Of a stretch of DNA of 64,000 nucleotides, positions 52,922-61,696 are shown in pieces. The notes under the pieces are model-generated. The model was given only the letters and a program-made list of their open reading frames with translations, ran no database searches and was not told the origin of the DNA. Position numbers and translations under genes: made by a program. The stretch is from JAXGXJ01 sp963816155 (GTDB lineage: Bacteria > Actinomycetota > Thermoleophilia > RBG-16-64-13), in assembly GCA_963816155.1 (NCBI GenBank), contig CAWFJE010000001.1:62001-126000 (forward strand), in the 5' to 3' direction. Each line of letters starts with the position of its first letter. Within the stretch, counting starts at the first letter, position 1.

Positions 52922-53587
52922 ATGAAGGTATCCAACGCCCTGCACAACCGGCGCACGGTCCGCGCCTTCCTCGACCAACCGGTCTCGCGCGAGACCCTGG
53001 AGAGCATCCTGGTGGCGGCGCTCCGCACGCCTTCGTGGGCCAACACCCAGCCTTGGGAGCTCGTCGTGGCGGCCGGCGATCCCCTTGAGCGCATCCGTGC
53101 GGCCTCGATCGCCCGCACACGCGACAAGGTCCCCGGCACCCCGGAACTCGACCTGCCCGGCGGCTGGCCCGAGGAATGCCGCACACGCACCAAAGAACTC
53201 ACTGCCGGAAGAGCCCGCACAGCGGGGACGACGGTGGACGACCCCGCCTTCCACCGCGAGTTCGTCGAGGCCAACCGGCGCTTCTTCGACGCCCCCTGCG
53301 TGGTCTACCTCTGTATGGACAGCATCCTGGGACATTGGTCCGTCTACGACCTGGGAGCGTTGGCGCAGAGCATCATGCTGGCCGCTGTTGAACACGGCGT
53401 TGACTCGGCCACCGCGATCAACTTCGTGTGGTACCCGGACGTCATCCGCGCGGAGTTGGGTGTGCCGGATCACCTCAAGATCGTCATCGGCATCGCCCTG
53501 GGCTATGTGGACGACACCGCCCCGGAAGACGGTTTCCGCAGCGAGCGTCGTTCTCTGGACGACGCCGTGCGGTTCGTCGGGATGTAG
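52922..53587 (+). CDS. Nitroreductase family FMN protein
   Basis: 221-residue nitroreductase-fold flavoprotein. The FMN-binding N-terminus is NALHNRRTVRAFLDQPVS, followed by RTPSWANTQPWELVVA near residue 40. The central region (DLGALAQSIMLAAVEHG) and the C-terminal HLKIVIGIALGYVD complete the fold. Relatives reduce nitro groups, quinones or enones, or dehalogenate. ATG at 52922 follows GGAGG. A perfect hairpin terminator follows the gene. Confidence 0.87.
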   Translation: MKVSNALHNRRTVRAFLDQPVSRETLESILVAALRTPSWANTQPWELVVAAGDPLERIRAASIARTRDKVPGTPELDLPGGWPEECRTRTKELTAGRARTAGTTVDDPAFHREFVEANRRFFDAPCVVYLCMDSILGHWSVYDLGALAQSIMLAAVEHGVDSATAINFVWYPDVIRAELGVPDHLKIVIGIALGYVDDTAPEDGFRSERRSLDDAVRFVGM

Positions 53588-53660
53588 CCTGTCCACAAGC
53601 CGGCCGATGTCAGGCCGACGAACCGTGTCCTGGAAGGGCCGCGTCGCGTGAGCCTGGAGA

Positions 53661-53695
53661 GAGGGGGCGGCGTGCCTTCGGCACGCCGCCCCCTC
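53661..53695. terminator. Bidirectional hairpin terminator
   Basis: GAGGGGGCGGCGTGCC and its exact complement form a 16-bp stem with a TTC loop between the convergent nitroreductase and livF genes. Confidence 0.8.
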
Positions 53696-53758
53696 GTCGG
53701 TCTTGCTCTGACCAGGTCCCGACCACGGCATCCGCGGTCTCCCACCCAGCTTGACGCG

Positions 53759-54463
53759 CTACAGACCCAAGTAGGCCTGGCGCACGTGATCGCTCTTGCG
53801 TAGCATGGAGCAGGCGCCGGCCAAGGCCAAGCGACCGTTCTCGATGACGTATGCACGATCCGCGGTAGCGAGCGTCTGGCGGACGTTCTGCTCCACCAAT
53901 AGGATGGTGATCCCCTCCTTGTGCAGCGACTTCAAGAGTTCGAAGACCTCTGCCACAACCAGGGGTGCCAGGCCGTTGGATGGCTCGTCCACCATGATCA
54001 TCTTCGGCTTTGACATGAGACCACGTCCCATGGCCAGCATCTGCTGCTCGCCCCCACTCAGGGTGCGGGCCAGATTGCCGGCCCGCTCCTCCAAGCGTGG
54101 GAACAGCGTGAAGACCCACTCCATGGTCTCTTTCCGCTCTTTCCAGGAGCGTCGCGGATAGGCACCCATCTCCAGATTCTCACGGACGGACATGTCTGTG
54201 AATAGACGGCGGCTCTCGGGGATGTGCGACAGCCCCATATCCACTATGTCGTTGGGATGCGCCTCGTCGATCCTCTTGTCGAGGAAGCTGATGGTGCCGG
54301 ACGTAGGCCTCATGACGCCGGAGATGCACTTCAGTAGCGACGACTTGCCGGCCCCGTTCGCGCCCACCAAGGCCACGAACTCCCCCTCTTTGACTTCGAG
54401 AGAGAGGTCCCACAGCACCTGTACCCGTCCGTACCCGGTACTGATAGCGTCAACTTTCAGCAT
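53759..54463 (-). CDS. livF: Branched-chain-type ABC transporter ATPase LivF
   Basis: 234-residue ABC ATPase with Walker A GANGAGKSS, signature LSGGEQQMLAMGRG and Walker B MIMVDEPSNGL, which is the LivF form of the D-loop region. ATG at 54463 gives the usual MLKVDAIS start; an ATG at 54490 with GGAGG is possible and would overlap livG more deeply. It is the last gene of the second liv operon. Confidence 0.9.
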   Translation of the reverse strand: MLKVDAISTGYGRVQVLWDLSLEVKEGEFVALVGANGAGKSSLLKCISGVMRPTSGTISFLDKRIDEAHPNDIVDMGLSHIPESRRLFTDMSVRENLEMGAYPRRSWKERKETMEWVFTLFPRLEERAGNLARTLSGGEQQMLAMGRGLMSKPKMIMVDEPSNGLAPLVVAEVFELLKSLHKEGITILLVEQNVRQTLATADRAYVIENGRLALAGACSMLRKSDHVRQAYLGL

Positions 54464-55235
54464 GGTCTTCATCCCCAGACTCTGATTCATCCTCCGCGTC
54501 TTCGTCGCTGCCCGCGTCTTGCCCCAGATAGCACTCTATGACGTCCTGGTTGATCGCTATCTCCTGGGGCGTCCCGTCCGCGATCTTGCGGCCGTGGTCC
54601 AGCACGATGATACGGTCGCAGATGTTCATGATGGCATGCATCACGTGCTCGATCATAAGCACGGTGATACCGCTCGAACGTATCTGCTCGATGTCCTTCA
54701 TGGCCTCGTCGATCTCGGTATGAGTGAGACCGGCCATGAGTTCGTCCAACATAAGGAGCTGCGGGTCTGTCGCCAGAGCCCGAGCCACCTCCAGGCGCTT
54801 CTGGTTGGCAAGAGTGAGATCTCCGGCAGGAAGGTCCTTGAGCGGCGTGAGGCCGACGAACTCGAGCGCCTCTTCGGCTTTCTTGAGGGCCTCCGCTTCG
54901 CTCACGCGATGCCCGGTTCCGAACAGCGAGCCGACGATCACGTTCCTAACAACCGGGATGTGGGGAAAGATCTTCACCGTTTGGAACGTCCGGGCTATGC
55001 CGAGACGGCAGATCTTGTGAGGGGCGAGCTTGGTGATCTCCTTACCCTGATACGTGATCTTTCCGCTGGTCGGCTTGAGCGATGCCGAGATAAGGTTGAA
55101 CAGGGTGGTCTTGCCGGCGCCGTTCGGCCCGATCAGCCCGAGTATCTCGCCCTGGTCCACGTAGAAGTCAACGTCGGCCACTGCGGCGAGACCGCCGAAG
55201 TTCCGGCCGACTCCTTCACCTTCAAGCAGGTGCAC
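54450..55235 (-). CDS. livG: Branched-chain-type ABC transporter ATPase LivG
   Basis: 261-residue ABC ATPase with GPNGAGKTT near residue 39, signature LANQKRLEVARA and Walker B LLMLDELMAGL, where Leu-Met replaces the common Pro-Ala-Ala. The C-terminal 25 residues are strongly acidic (SDEDAEDESESGDED). Start is GTG at 55235, inside the last codons of livM; the end overlaps livF. It energises the transporter encoded by the adjacent permease genes. Confidence 0.9.
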   Translation of the reverse strand: MHLLEGEGVGRNFGGLAAVADVDFYVDQGEILGLIGPNGAGKTTLFNLISASLKPTSGKITYQGKEITKLAPHKICRLGIARTFQTVKIFPHIPVVRNVIVGSLFGTGHRVSEAEALKKAEEALEFVGLTPLKDLPAGDLTLANQKRLEVARALATDPQLLMLDELMAGLTHTEIDEAMKDIEQIRSSGITVLMIEHVMHAIMNICDRIIVLDHGRKIADGTPQEIAINQDVIECYLGQDAGSDEDAEDESESGDEDHAES

Positions 55236-56172
55236 GTCGACCTCCTCTGATTTTGAGCCACACTTGCTGCGTCAATCCCACGATACCGTTGGGCATGAAC
55301 ACGATCGCCAAGATCAGGATCACGCCGAAGATAAGCATGAACAGATCCGGGAACGTACTCAGCAGGAAGTCGCCCAGATACGTGAACACGGCCGCTCCGA
55401 TAACGGGCCCGACCAGATTGCCCATGCCGCCAAAGAGAGCCATGAGCACAGGTAGAAACGACGCGTTCAGGTTGAAAGCGATGCCGGGGTCGATATACGT
55501 GCGCCGGGTGGCGATGATCGCACCGGCCATACCCATGAACACCGAGCCGGCTGCAAAGATGAGCACCTTCGTCCGTACAACGTTGATACCACTGTGGGCG
55601 GCTGCTTCTTCGTATTCCCCGATGCTCTGTAGCGCGAGACCGTATCGCGAACGACGGATGAGCACGCACACAACGATCGTCAAGACGGCCACAATGAACA
55701 TGGCCCAGTATGCGACCTCGGTCGTCTCCGTTTCCACGAAGCGGCCGCGCGTCGCCGTAGCCAGACGCTCGACCTCGAGCACCACGTTGGTGATCAGTAG
55801 TACCACCGCGAAGGTGAAGATGGTGAAGTACACGCCCCTGAGCCGGAGGGTCAACCCCCCGATGAGCAGAGCGAGTACGAACGACCCTACCCCGGCCAGA
55901 ATGATGGCAACGGCAAACGGTAGAGGTCCATTGGCAACGGCAGCTATGTAGAAGCCGAGACCGTAGAAGGCCGCAGTGGCCAATGACATGTATCCGGTGG
56001 GACCCGAGAAGAGGACCCACGCCACGGCCAAGATGGCGTACTTGAGGATGTCGGTGAACAGCGTGATCGTGTAGCCCTGCGTGAGCAGGGGAAGCACCGC
56101 AAGCACCACGAAGACAACCGCAAGAATGACCAGGGAGACTATTCTGTTTTTGGTAAATGTAGTGGTATTCAT
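55222..56172 (-). CDS. livM: Branched-chain-type ABC transporter permease LivM
   Basis: 316-residue membrane permease with 8-10 helices and the LivM cytoplasmic loop (RYGLALQSIGEYEEAAAHSGINVVRTKV) near residue 180. The N-terminus MNTTTFTKNRIVSLVILAVVF is a typical first helix. It ends in a basic tail (KIRGGRR). The livH stop is three bases upstream of its ATG, and livG begins within its end, so translation is coupled. Unlike the first operon, here livM, livG and livF are separate genes. Confidence 0.9.
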   Translation of the reverse strand: MNTTTFTKNRIVSLVILAVVFVVLAVLPLLTQGYTITLFTDILKYAILAVAWVLFSGPTGYMSLATAAFYGLGFYIAAVANGPLPFAVAIILAGVGSFVLALLIGGLTLRLRGVYFTIFTFAVVLLITNVVLEVERLATATRGRFVETETTEVAYWAMFIVAVLTIVVCVLIRRSRYGLALQSIGEYEEAAAHSGINVVRTKVLIFAAGSVFMGMAGAIIATRRTYIDPGIAFNLNASFLPVLMALFGGMGNLVGPVIGAAVFTYLGDFLLSTFPDLFMLIFGVILILAIVFMPNGIVGLTQQVWLKIRGGRRAPA

Positions 56173-56174
56173 GG

Positions 56175-57032
56175 CTACTTACCCATGATCCCTTTGGGTC
56201 TTGCCAGCAGCAAGACGATGAAAATGACGTAGTAGGCGATGAAGGTCATCGTCGGGTAGAAGTACGTGACAAGCTGCGACACGAGTCCGAGAATGACCCC
56301 GCCTATCATCGCTCCCGTGATGCTTCCCAGACCGCCGAGCACCACCACGATCATGGCGATGACCGTGTACTGGAGCCCCATGCTGGTCTGGATGGGGTAG
56401 AGCGTGCTTATCAGAGTGCCGGCGATCCCAGCCATGGCCAAGCCCAGTCCGAAGCAAAGTGCGAGCACGCTGTTGATCTTGACGCCCATCATTCCCGCCG
56501 TGACGGGATCCTGCGCCGAAGCCCGAATGCCTTTGCCCGTCCGCGTGCGCGCCAGGAAGAGGTAGAAAGCCACGCCGACCACGATGACCACTGCCAGGGC
56601 CACAAGCCGGTTGAGCGGTATCTGTGCGCTCGTGACGGTCCGGTTCAAGAAGACGACCTGATACGTCTGCGAACCCCAGATGATGCGCGCTATGTTCTGA
56701 ACCACATACAGCAGCCCGAAACAAGCCAGCATCGATGTGCCCTCGAATATGTCGAGCGAGGGGGCGCTGCTCATCATGCGCCGAAAGAGGGTGACGTGAA
56801 GCAACCATCCGATGACGAAGAGGAGCGGAGCGGTGACGACGATAGTCACGATCGGGTTCAGACCATTGCCTGTCAGCCAGAAGGTGATGAAGGCCCCGAT
56901 CATGATGAACTCGCCGTGGGCTACATTGAGGACACGCGCCACCCCGTACTGCAGGCTCAACCCCACAGAGACGAGCGCGAAGATGCCTCCCAGAAGCAAC
57001 CCCGTGATGATGATATCCCTGAGTGCAACCAT
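56175..57032 (-). CDS. livH: Branched-chain-type ABC transporter permease LivH
   Basis: 285-residue permease. GLLLGGIFALVSVGLSLQYGVARVLNVAHGEF at the N-terminus is the LivH signature region, IRASAQDPVTAGMMGVKIN near residue 170 is the ATPase-coupling loop, and VVVLGGLGSITGAMIGGVILG is near residue 230. GTG/ATG-type start at 57032. A strong hairpin separates it from the upstream substrate-binding protein gene, which would lower permease expression relative to that protein. Confidence 0.92.
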   Translation of the reverse strand: MVALRDIIITGLLLGGIFALVSVGLSLQYGVARVLNVAHGEFIMIGAFITFWLTGNGLNPIVTIVVTAPLLFVIGWLLHVTLFRRMMSSAPSLDIFEGTSMLACFGLLYVVQNIARIIWGSQTYQVVFLNRTVTSAQIPLNRLVALAVVIVVGVAFYLFLARTRTGKGIRASAQDPVTAGMMGVKINSVLALCFGLGLAMAGIAGTLISTLYPIQTSMGLQYTVIAMIVVVLGGLGSITGAMIGGVILGLVSQLVTYFYPTMTFIAYYVIFIVLLLARPKGIMGK

Positions 57033-57078
57033 CCATAGTCCTTTGTGTTCTTGCTGCTGTGCGACCGGCTTGCTACTG

Positions 57079-57118
57079 CAGGCCGTTGGGGGCGCTCTTC
57101 AGCGCCCCCAACGGCCTG
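57079..57118 (-). terminator. 18-bp hairpin between substrate-binding protein and livH
   Basis: CAGGCCGTTGGGGGCGCT and its perfect complement enclose CTTC. It lies 41 bases after the substrate-binding protein stop and 46 bases before livH. As an intra-operon attenuator it would give more binding protein than permease, a common design in ABC operons. Confidence 0.7.
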
Positions 57119-57159
57119 CTCGGTTCAACACACCATGTGTTCGTGTATGCGCCCGCTCC

Positions 57160-58584
57160 CTAGGAAGCCGGCATTGGCCAAGGCTGCTTGGGATACATGG
57201 GGGCGGCCGTACGCTTGTCGCCCGGGTCGACGATCTGGGGAACGCCGTTCTGCCACTGGCCGATCTGGCCGGCGTAGCAGGACACGTCGAAGATCTGGTT
57301 GGTGAAGAACGTGTCGTCGCTCATGAGGGTCTTGAAATGCGCGGTGCGACAGACCTCGGCAACCGCGTCGTTGTCCAGAGTGCCGGCCTGCTGGATGGCC
57401 TGGCCGAAGTAGTCCAACTGGCCCTTGTAGATGAGAGCGCCCCAGAAGTCCACATTCGGCGGGCCACCGACGAAGGCAGCCAGTTTGTCATAGTAGGCCT
57501 TGACTTCGGGGCTCTGTTCGTAGGTCCATGCGCCTTCGAAGAAGATCTGATCCGCGGCGCCCTGCCAGATGTCGAAGATGGCCTGGGTGGAGCAACCGGG
57601 CCCGCCCAGGAAGGCCTTGGGATTGTAGTTCTGCTGCATCAACGTCGATATGAGCAGAATGTTCTCAGGCGGATACTGGAAGGAGCAGATCACGTCCGCA
57701 GCTTCGCCCTTCCACTGGTTGACGATGCTCGACACGTCCTTGATGCCCGGCGGGATCGGGATGTTGCTCTTGATCTCGATGCCCTTGTCGGCGAAGTAGA
57801 GCTGCGCCTGGGCCTGGTACTCGATACCGTGCAGGTCGTCGATGTAGCCTATCGAGGCCGACGTGATACCGATTTCCGCGGCGAGTTCCGCAAACACCGG
57901 CATCTGCGCATGGTTGGAGTAGTTCAGACACTGGAAGTAGTAGGGCAGTTCGCCCGCCATCATCTTTGTCTCGAGCGTGCTCGCCCCACCCTCGGAGCCG
58001 AACAGAAGGTACTTGTGCGCGTTCGCCACACCTGCCGCCGCGAATGTGAACGCGGTGCTGCACGGTCCGAACACGAAGTCGACCTTGTCTTCCTCCATCA
58101 GCTTGGTGAGAAGGCGCATGCTCTGGTCGAGGTCACTCTGGTCGTCGTAGACCGTCATCTCGATGGGCATCTTCTTGCCCGCTACTTCAAGGCCGCCGGC
58201 TTCGTTGACGTCCTGCACCCACAGCTTGTAGGCGGGGCCGAAGTGCGCTTCTTCGAAGATGGCGTTCACGCCCGAGATCGGCCGCGCCGCGCCGATCCTG
58301 ATCACGTCGGCAGCCGGGGGTTCCGGGCCGGCCATGGTGGTCGTGGTCTCGCCGGCCATGGTGGTCGTGGTCTCGCCCGCCATGGTGGTGGTGGTCTCAG
58401 CAGCCATGGTGGTGGTGGTCTCGTCGTCACCACCGCAGGCCGCCAGCAGGCCACCCAGGCCACCGCTGACGGTGACAGCCGCGCCGGCCACACCAGCGTA
58501 CTTCAGAAACTGACGCCGACTTACTACTTTGCCTTCCGGCTTGCATTCATCCATGGTTTTGGGATCCTCTTCGTCTTTGTGCAT
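57160..58584 (-). CDS. Tat-exported branched-chain-type ABC substrate-binding lipoprotein
   Basis: 474-residue LivK-family binding protein. A twin-arginine motif (SRRQFLKYAG near residue 22) is followed by a hydrophobic stretch and a lipobox (LLAACGG), so it is exported folded by Tat and then lipid-anchored. A Thr-rich spacer of four ETTTTMA units comes next, encoded by a 24-bp tandem repeat. The type I binding domain starts at VIRIGAARPISG. Tat export of this family is typical when a cofactor-like or early-folding protein is involved. ATG at 58584 after GGAGGGAGG is chosen. Confidence 0.88.
   Translation of the reverse strand: MHKDEEDPKTMDECKPEGKVVSRRQFLKYAGVAGAAVTVSGGLGGLLAACGGDDETTTTMAAETTTTMAGETTTTMAGETTTTMAGPEPPAADVIRIGAARPISGVNAIFEEAHFGPAYKLWVQDVNEAGGLEVAGKKMPIEMTVYDDQSDLDQSMRLLTKLMEEDKVDFVFGPCSTAFTFAAAGVANAHKYLLFGSEGGASTLETKMMAGELPYYFQCLNYSNHAQMPVFAELAAEIGITSASIGYIDDLHGIEYQAQAQLYFADKGIEIKSNIPIPPGIKDVSSIVNQWKGEAADVICSFQYPPENILLISTLMQQNYNPKAFLGGPGCSTQAIFDIWQGAADQIFFEGAWTYEQSPEVKAYYDKLAAFVGGPPNVDFWGALIYKGQLDYFGQAIQQAGTLDNDAVAEVCRTAHFKTLMSDDTFFTNQIFDVSCYAGQIGQWQNGVPQIVDPGDKRTAAPMYPKQPWPMPAS
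58331..58426. repeat. Four 24-bp tandem repeats in the lipoprotein linker
   Basis: Units start at 58331, 58355, 58379 and 58403 with the core GCCATGGTGGTCGTGGTCTC. The last two units share G for C in the middle. Each encodes ETTTTMAx on the minus strand. Such repeats can change copy number by slippage and so alter the length of the spacer between membrane anchor and binding domain. Confidence 0.8.
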
Positions 58585-58751
58585 CGTTGCAGTCCTCCCT
58601 CCAGAGTCCAACTACTTGATCACTTCTCGGCCCACGATCGGGCCGGCGGTCCCATGCCCCGTCATACTTATGGGCCTGCCTACTCGCTCCCCACCAGCGC
58701 CAAACAATCACCTCCCAATAGCGTTCCCAACCCCTGCGCGATCGGACGATA

Positions 58752-60086
58752 TCAATATCTGCCGTACTCCTTGGCCGTTTGTATCATGGCCCGCAGGTTC
58801 TCCGCCTTGCCGCCGTCGGCTACCGCGCCGATATTGAGGATGAAGCCGCCCCCTGGCGCGCAGGAGTCGATAAGGCCCTGGCAGTACGCGGTCGTCTCTT
58901 CGGGAGTCCCGGCATGCATGAGTGACAGCGGGACGTTCCCCTCGATGCAGGCCACCCGGCCGACGGTCTCCTTGGCCCGGACCATGTCGGTCTGGTCGAA
59001 GAGCCAGACGGTGCGGCCCTTGGGCAGATCCATGATGGCTTCCAGTCGGGAGCCGTACCGCCCCTCCGCGAACAGGAAGGGGATGAAGCCCTCCTCGATG
59101 AGACCGAGGATCACGGCCCGTAAGGTGGGCCAGTAGAACGTGTGGAACTGCTCGTCGCTCATGAAGCCGTCCGCGCCTTTGTGGAGCGGCATGAACACCA
59201 CCGGGGTGGGTCGTGGACCGGGCCGGCGCACAACGAAGTCGATGGCCACCTGAACAAGGCGTTCGCACGCTGCGAGCACCTTGTCCGGCCTCCGATACAG
59301 ATCGATCACCACCTCGCGGGTACCGCGCAGGCTGTCACCGAGGTAGTCGAACGGAGCTTTGGTGGCCGACCCATAGTAGGGCGGGAAGCCCATCGCCATC
59401 ATCTCGCCGATCTTCGGGAAGACGGCTGCACCCCAATCGCCGATCATGCGTGCGGCTTTGGCCATCCGCTCCAATCCGTCGATCATCTCCGGCGAACCCC
59501 AGCCCCCCACCTGCCCGGACACGAAGGGCAGCTCTATGTAGTCGAACAGCGAGGAGGTACCGGCGAAACCGCCGAAGGCACCCACGGTGCGAGGCAGGTA
59601 GGTCCGAAGCATGTAATCCGAGGGATCGGCGATCAGATGATCGTATTCCTCGGCGAGCATCCATTCCTTCTCGTTGTACTGATAGCCGGCATCTTCCGCG
59701 ATGCCGTGTCCGGCCCAGTGATACAACCGATAGTCGATGGTCTCGAAGACCGAGGCGGGCGTGGTGTAGAGGACGGGGCTGACCATGCCGTCGGGCTGGA
59801 ACTCCACGTTGAAGTCCAGGTAGGCCTGCGCGGCCCGCGCCGAATCGTGCATGGCTTCGTACGGATTGACACCGGCCCACGTGGTCGGCCACCACCCGGC
59901 GTTGATGTTCACGGGCACCCTGTCTGGCTCGCGCAGATCGATGGCAGCCACCAAACGGTCCACGCGGGCTTTGTACTCAGCCTCGGCCTCGGGACTTACG
60001 AACGGTAGCCCCGGCTCGCGCCACTGCTCGATACGCCACGCCAGCTTCTCGTCAGCCGTCATATCCTGCCATGCTTTGTCAGACAT
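58752..60086 (-). CDS. Uroporphyrinogen decarboxylase family protein lacking zinc-ligand motif (copy 1)
   Basis: 444-residue URO-D-superfamily protein, longer than the other two types in this window by about 70 residues at the N-terminus (AWQDMTADEKLAWRIEQW). The position of the catalytic zinc His-x-Cys is FLFAEGRYGSRLE near residue 340, and the C-terminal Cys is replaced (ILNIGAVADGGKAEN). Zinc activation of a thiol or corrinoid is therefore unlikely in the standard way. It is paralogous to the next gene, and both lie upstream of the second liv operon, suggesting they act on the imported substrate. Confidence 0.8.
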   Translation of the reverse strand: MSDKAWQDMTADEKLAWRIEQWREPGLPFVSPEAEAEYKARVDRLVAAIDLREPDRVPVNINAGWWPTTWAGVNPYEAMHDSARAAQAYLDFNVEFQPDGMVSPVLYTTPASVFETIDYRLYHWAGHGIAEDAGYQYNEKEWMLAEEYDHLIADPSDYMLRTYLPRTVGAFGGFAGTSSLFDYIELPFVSGQVGGWGSPEMIDGLERMAKAARMIGDWGAAVFPKIGEMMAMGFPPYYGSATKAPFDYLGDSLRGTREVVIDLYRRPDKVLAACERLVQVAIDFVVRRPGPRPTPVVFMPLHKGADGFMSDEQFHTFYWPTLRAVILGLIEEGFIPFLFAEGRYGSRLEAIMDLPKGRTVWLFDQTDMVRAKETVGRVACIEGNVPLSLMHAGTPEETTAYCQGLIDSCAPGGGFILNIGAVADGGKAENLRAMIQTAKEYGRY

Positions 60087-60143
60087 CTGCCTGTCTCCCC
60101 AGTCGTTCAGTGTCTCGAGCCACGCCGATACCGCTGCTCGCGC

Positions 60144-61487
60144 CTACGCAGGCGCCGAATCCTTCGCCGCCTGCACCAAAGCCCTCATGTTGGCCTCTTT
60201 GGCCTCGTCGACCACGGCTCCCACGTCAAGGATGAAGCCGCCGTCCTGACCGACGGAGTCGATAAGATCGCGGCTATAGGTGGTGACCTCTTCGGGCGTG
60301 CCCAGGTTGAGTAGCGACACGGGCACATTGCCCTGGATGCAGGCCACGCCGCCCAGGATCTCCTTGGCACGACGCATGTCGGTATGGTCGAACTGCCACA
60401 AGGTCTTGCCCACCGGGACGTCGCGAATGACTTCCAGCCGTGTGTTGTACGCGCCCTCCGCGAACAGGTAGGGGACGAAACCGTCCTCCACCAGACCCAT
60501 GATGACCTTACGTAGGCTGGGCCAGTAGAAAGTCCGGAACTGTTCGTCGTTCATGAACCCGTCGGCGCCCTTGTGCAGAGGGATGAAGATGCAGGGAGGG
60601 CCGAACGGGCTCGCGCGCCTGGTGACCCACTTGACCATGACAGGCGCCAGCCGGTCGCACGCTTCCAAGAGGGCGTCGGGCTGACGGAACATGTCGGTGA
60701 GGACACCGCGGGTGCCGCGCAGGGTGTCGCCGATGACATCGAACGGAGCGAGGGACATGCCCCCGATGACCCCGGGGAAACCCTCCGCCATCAGGCGGCC
60801 CAGCAGCGGGAAGAAGGTCCCGCCCCACTCCGCGCACTCCTTGGCGGCGGCCGCCATCTTCTCCAGACTCGCCTGCACCGCCGGGTCGCCCCAACGCATC
60901 AAGTAGGGCGGTGAGGCCACCACTTCGATCATGTCCAGCGGCGAAACGAGAGAGGCGAACCCTGCCAGGCCTTCAGCCGTGCGCGGCATCCAGGTATGCA
61001 GCAGGAAGTCGGTGGGATCGTCGATGAGGAGGTCGTACTCATCCTCGAGCATCCACTCCTTCTCGTTGTATTGGAAGCCGGCCTCTTTGGCCACTCCGTG
61101 GCCGGGCCAGCTGAGGAGCGTCACGCCGAGAGTCTCGAAGGCACGGCCGGGGACAGCGGCGAAGATGGGCGCCATGAGAGCATCAGGCTGCAGGTCCATG
61201 TTGCTTTCGAACCAGGCCTGCGCCGCCCGCGGGTAGTCGTACATGGCATCGTAGGGCGTGAGGCCCTTGCTGTGGCCGGGGTAGAAACCGGTCAAGAGAG
61301 AGACGGGCACCCGGTCCGGGGTGCCCTCCAAGAGGATGGCTGTCTTGAGGCGGGTCGCTCGAGCGGAGTACGCGGCCTCGGCCTCGGGGCTGGCGAACTC
61401 AAGCCCAGGCGAGCAGAATGCGGCCCAACGACGTTCCAGCTTCTCCTCAGGCGAAAGTGCGGACCACGCCGGTTCGCCCACCTGCAT
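60144..61487 (-). CDS. Uroporphyrinogen decarboxylase family protein lacking zinc-ligand motif (copy 2)
   Basis: 447-residue paralogue of the preceding entry with the same collinear motifs (SPEEKLERRWAAFCSPGLEF at the start; YLFAEGAYNTRLEV near residue 340; FILDVGAVVDEAKEAN near the end) and no His-x-Cys zinc site. ATG at 61487 has GAGGAGGGG upstream; longer in-frame starts run into the regulatory palindromes and are rejected. It is the first gene of a seven-gene leftward operon ending with livF, and faces the GntR/UTRA regulator. Confidence 0.82.
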   Translation of the reverse strand: MQVGEPAWSALSPEEKLERRWAAFCSPGLEFASPEAEAAYSARATRLKTAILLEGTPDRVPVSLLTGFYPGHSKGLTPYDAMYDYPRAAQAWFESNMDLQPDALMAPIFAAVPGRAFETLGVTLLSWPGHGVAKEAGFQYNEKEWMLEDEYDLLIDDPTDFLLHTWMPRTAEGLAGFASLVSPLDMIEVVASPPYLMRWGDPAVQASLEKMAAAAKECAEWGGTFFPLLGRLMAEGFPGVIGGMSLAPFDVIGDTLRGTRGVLTDMFRQPDALLEACDRLAPVMVKWVTRRASPFGPPCIFIPLHKGADGFMNDEQFRTFYWPSLRKVIMGLVEDGFVPYLFAEGAYNTRLEVIRDVPVGKTLWQFDHTDMRRAKEILGGVACIQGNVPVSLLNLGTPEEVTTYSRDLIDSVGQDGGFILDVGAVVDEAKEANMRALVQAAKDSAPA

Positions 61488-61573
61488 CGTTCCCCTCCTC
61501 TTCGCACGTTGCATACCCGGCCCGTCCGCCATACGCGGGACGCCCATTCCCCTTGGACTATACACCAATCCCA

Positions 61574-61591
61574 AGTGAGTATGCACTCACT
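61574..61591. promoter_or_regulatory. Perfect dyad operator candidate for methyltransferase/liv operon
   Basis: AGTGAGT and ACTCACT flank ATGC, 87 bases upstream of the methyltransferase start and 106 bases before the divergent regulator. GntR-family operators have this size and symmetry. It is a strong candidate site for the regulator at 61697. Confidence 0.55.
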
Positions 61592-61622
61592 GTACAAGAG
61601 ACAGGGGCGGTTTTGCAACTGA

Positions 61623-61636
61623 CTCCTCTAGAGGAG
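61623..61636. promoter_or_regulatory. 14-bp perfect palindrome
   Basis: CTCCTCTAGAGGAG is a perfect uninterrupted palindrome in the same divergent region, 32 bases to the right of the first dyad, or three helical turns between edges. It may be a second operator site. Confidence 0.4.
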
Positions 61637-61696
61637 TATGCTATGTTGACTATGCGAACATGACTAGATGACTAGCTAAGTTGGAGCCTGGAGAGA

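Noticed and set aside
56179..57036. 285-codon minus-strand frame almost coextensive with livH
   Set aside because: It is an alternative-phase shadow; the livH frame has clear membrane helices and family motifs, while this one reads as His/Arg-rich noise.
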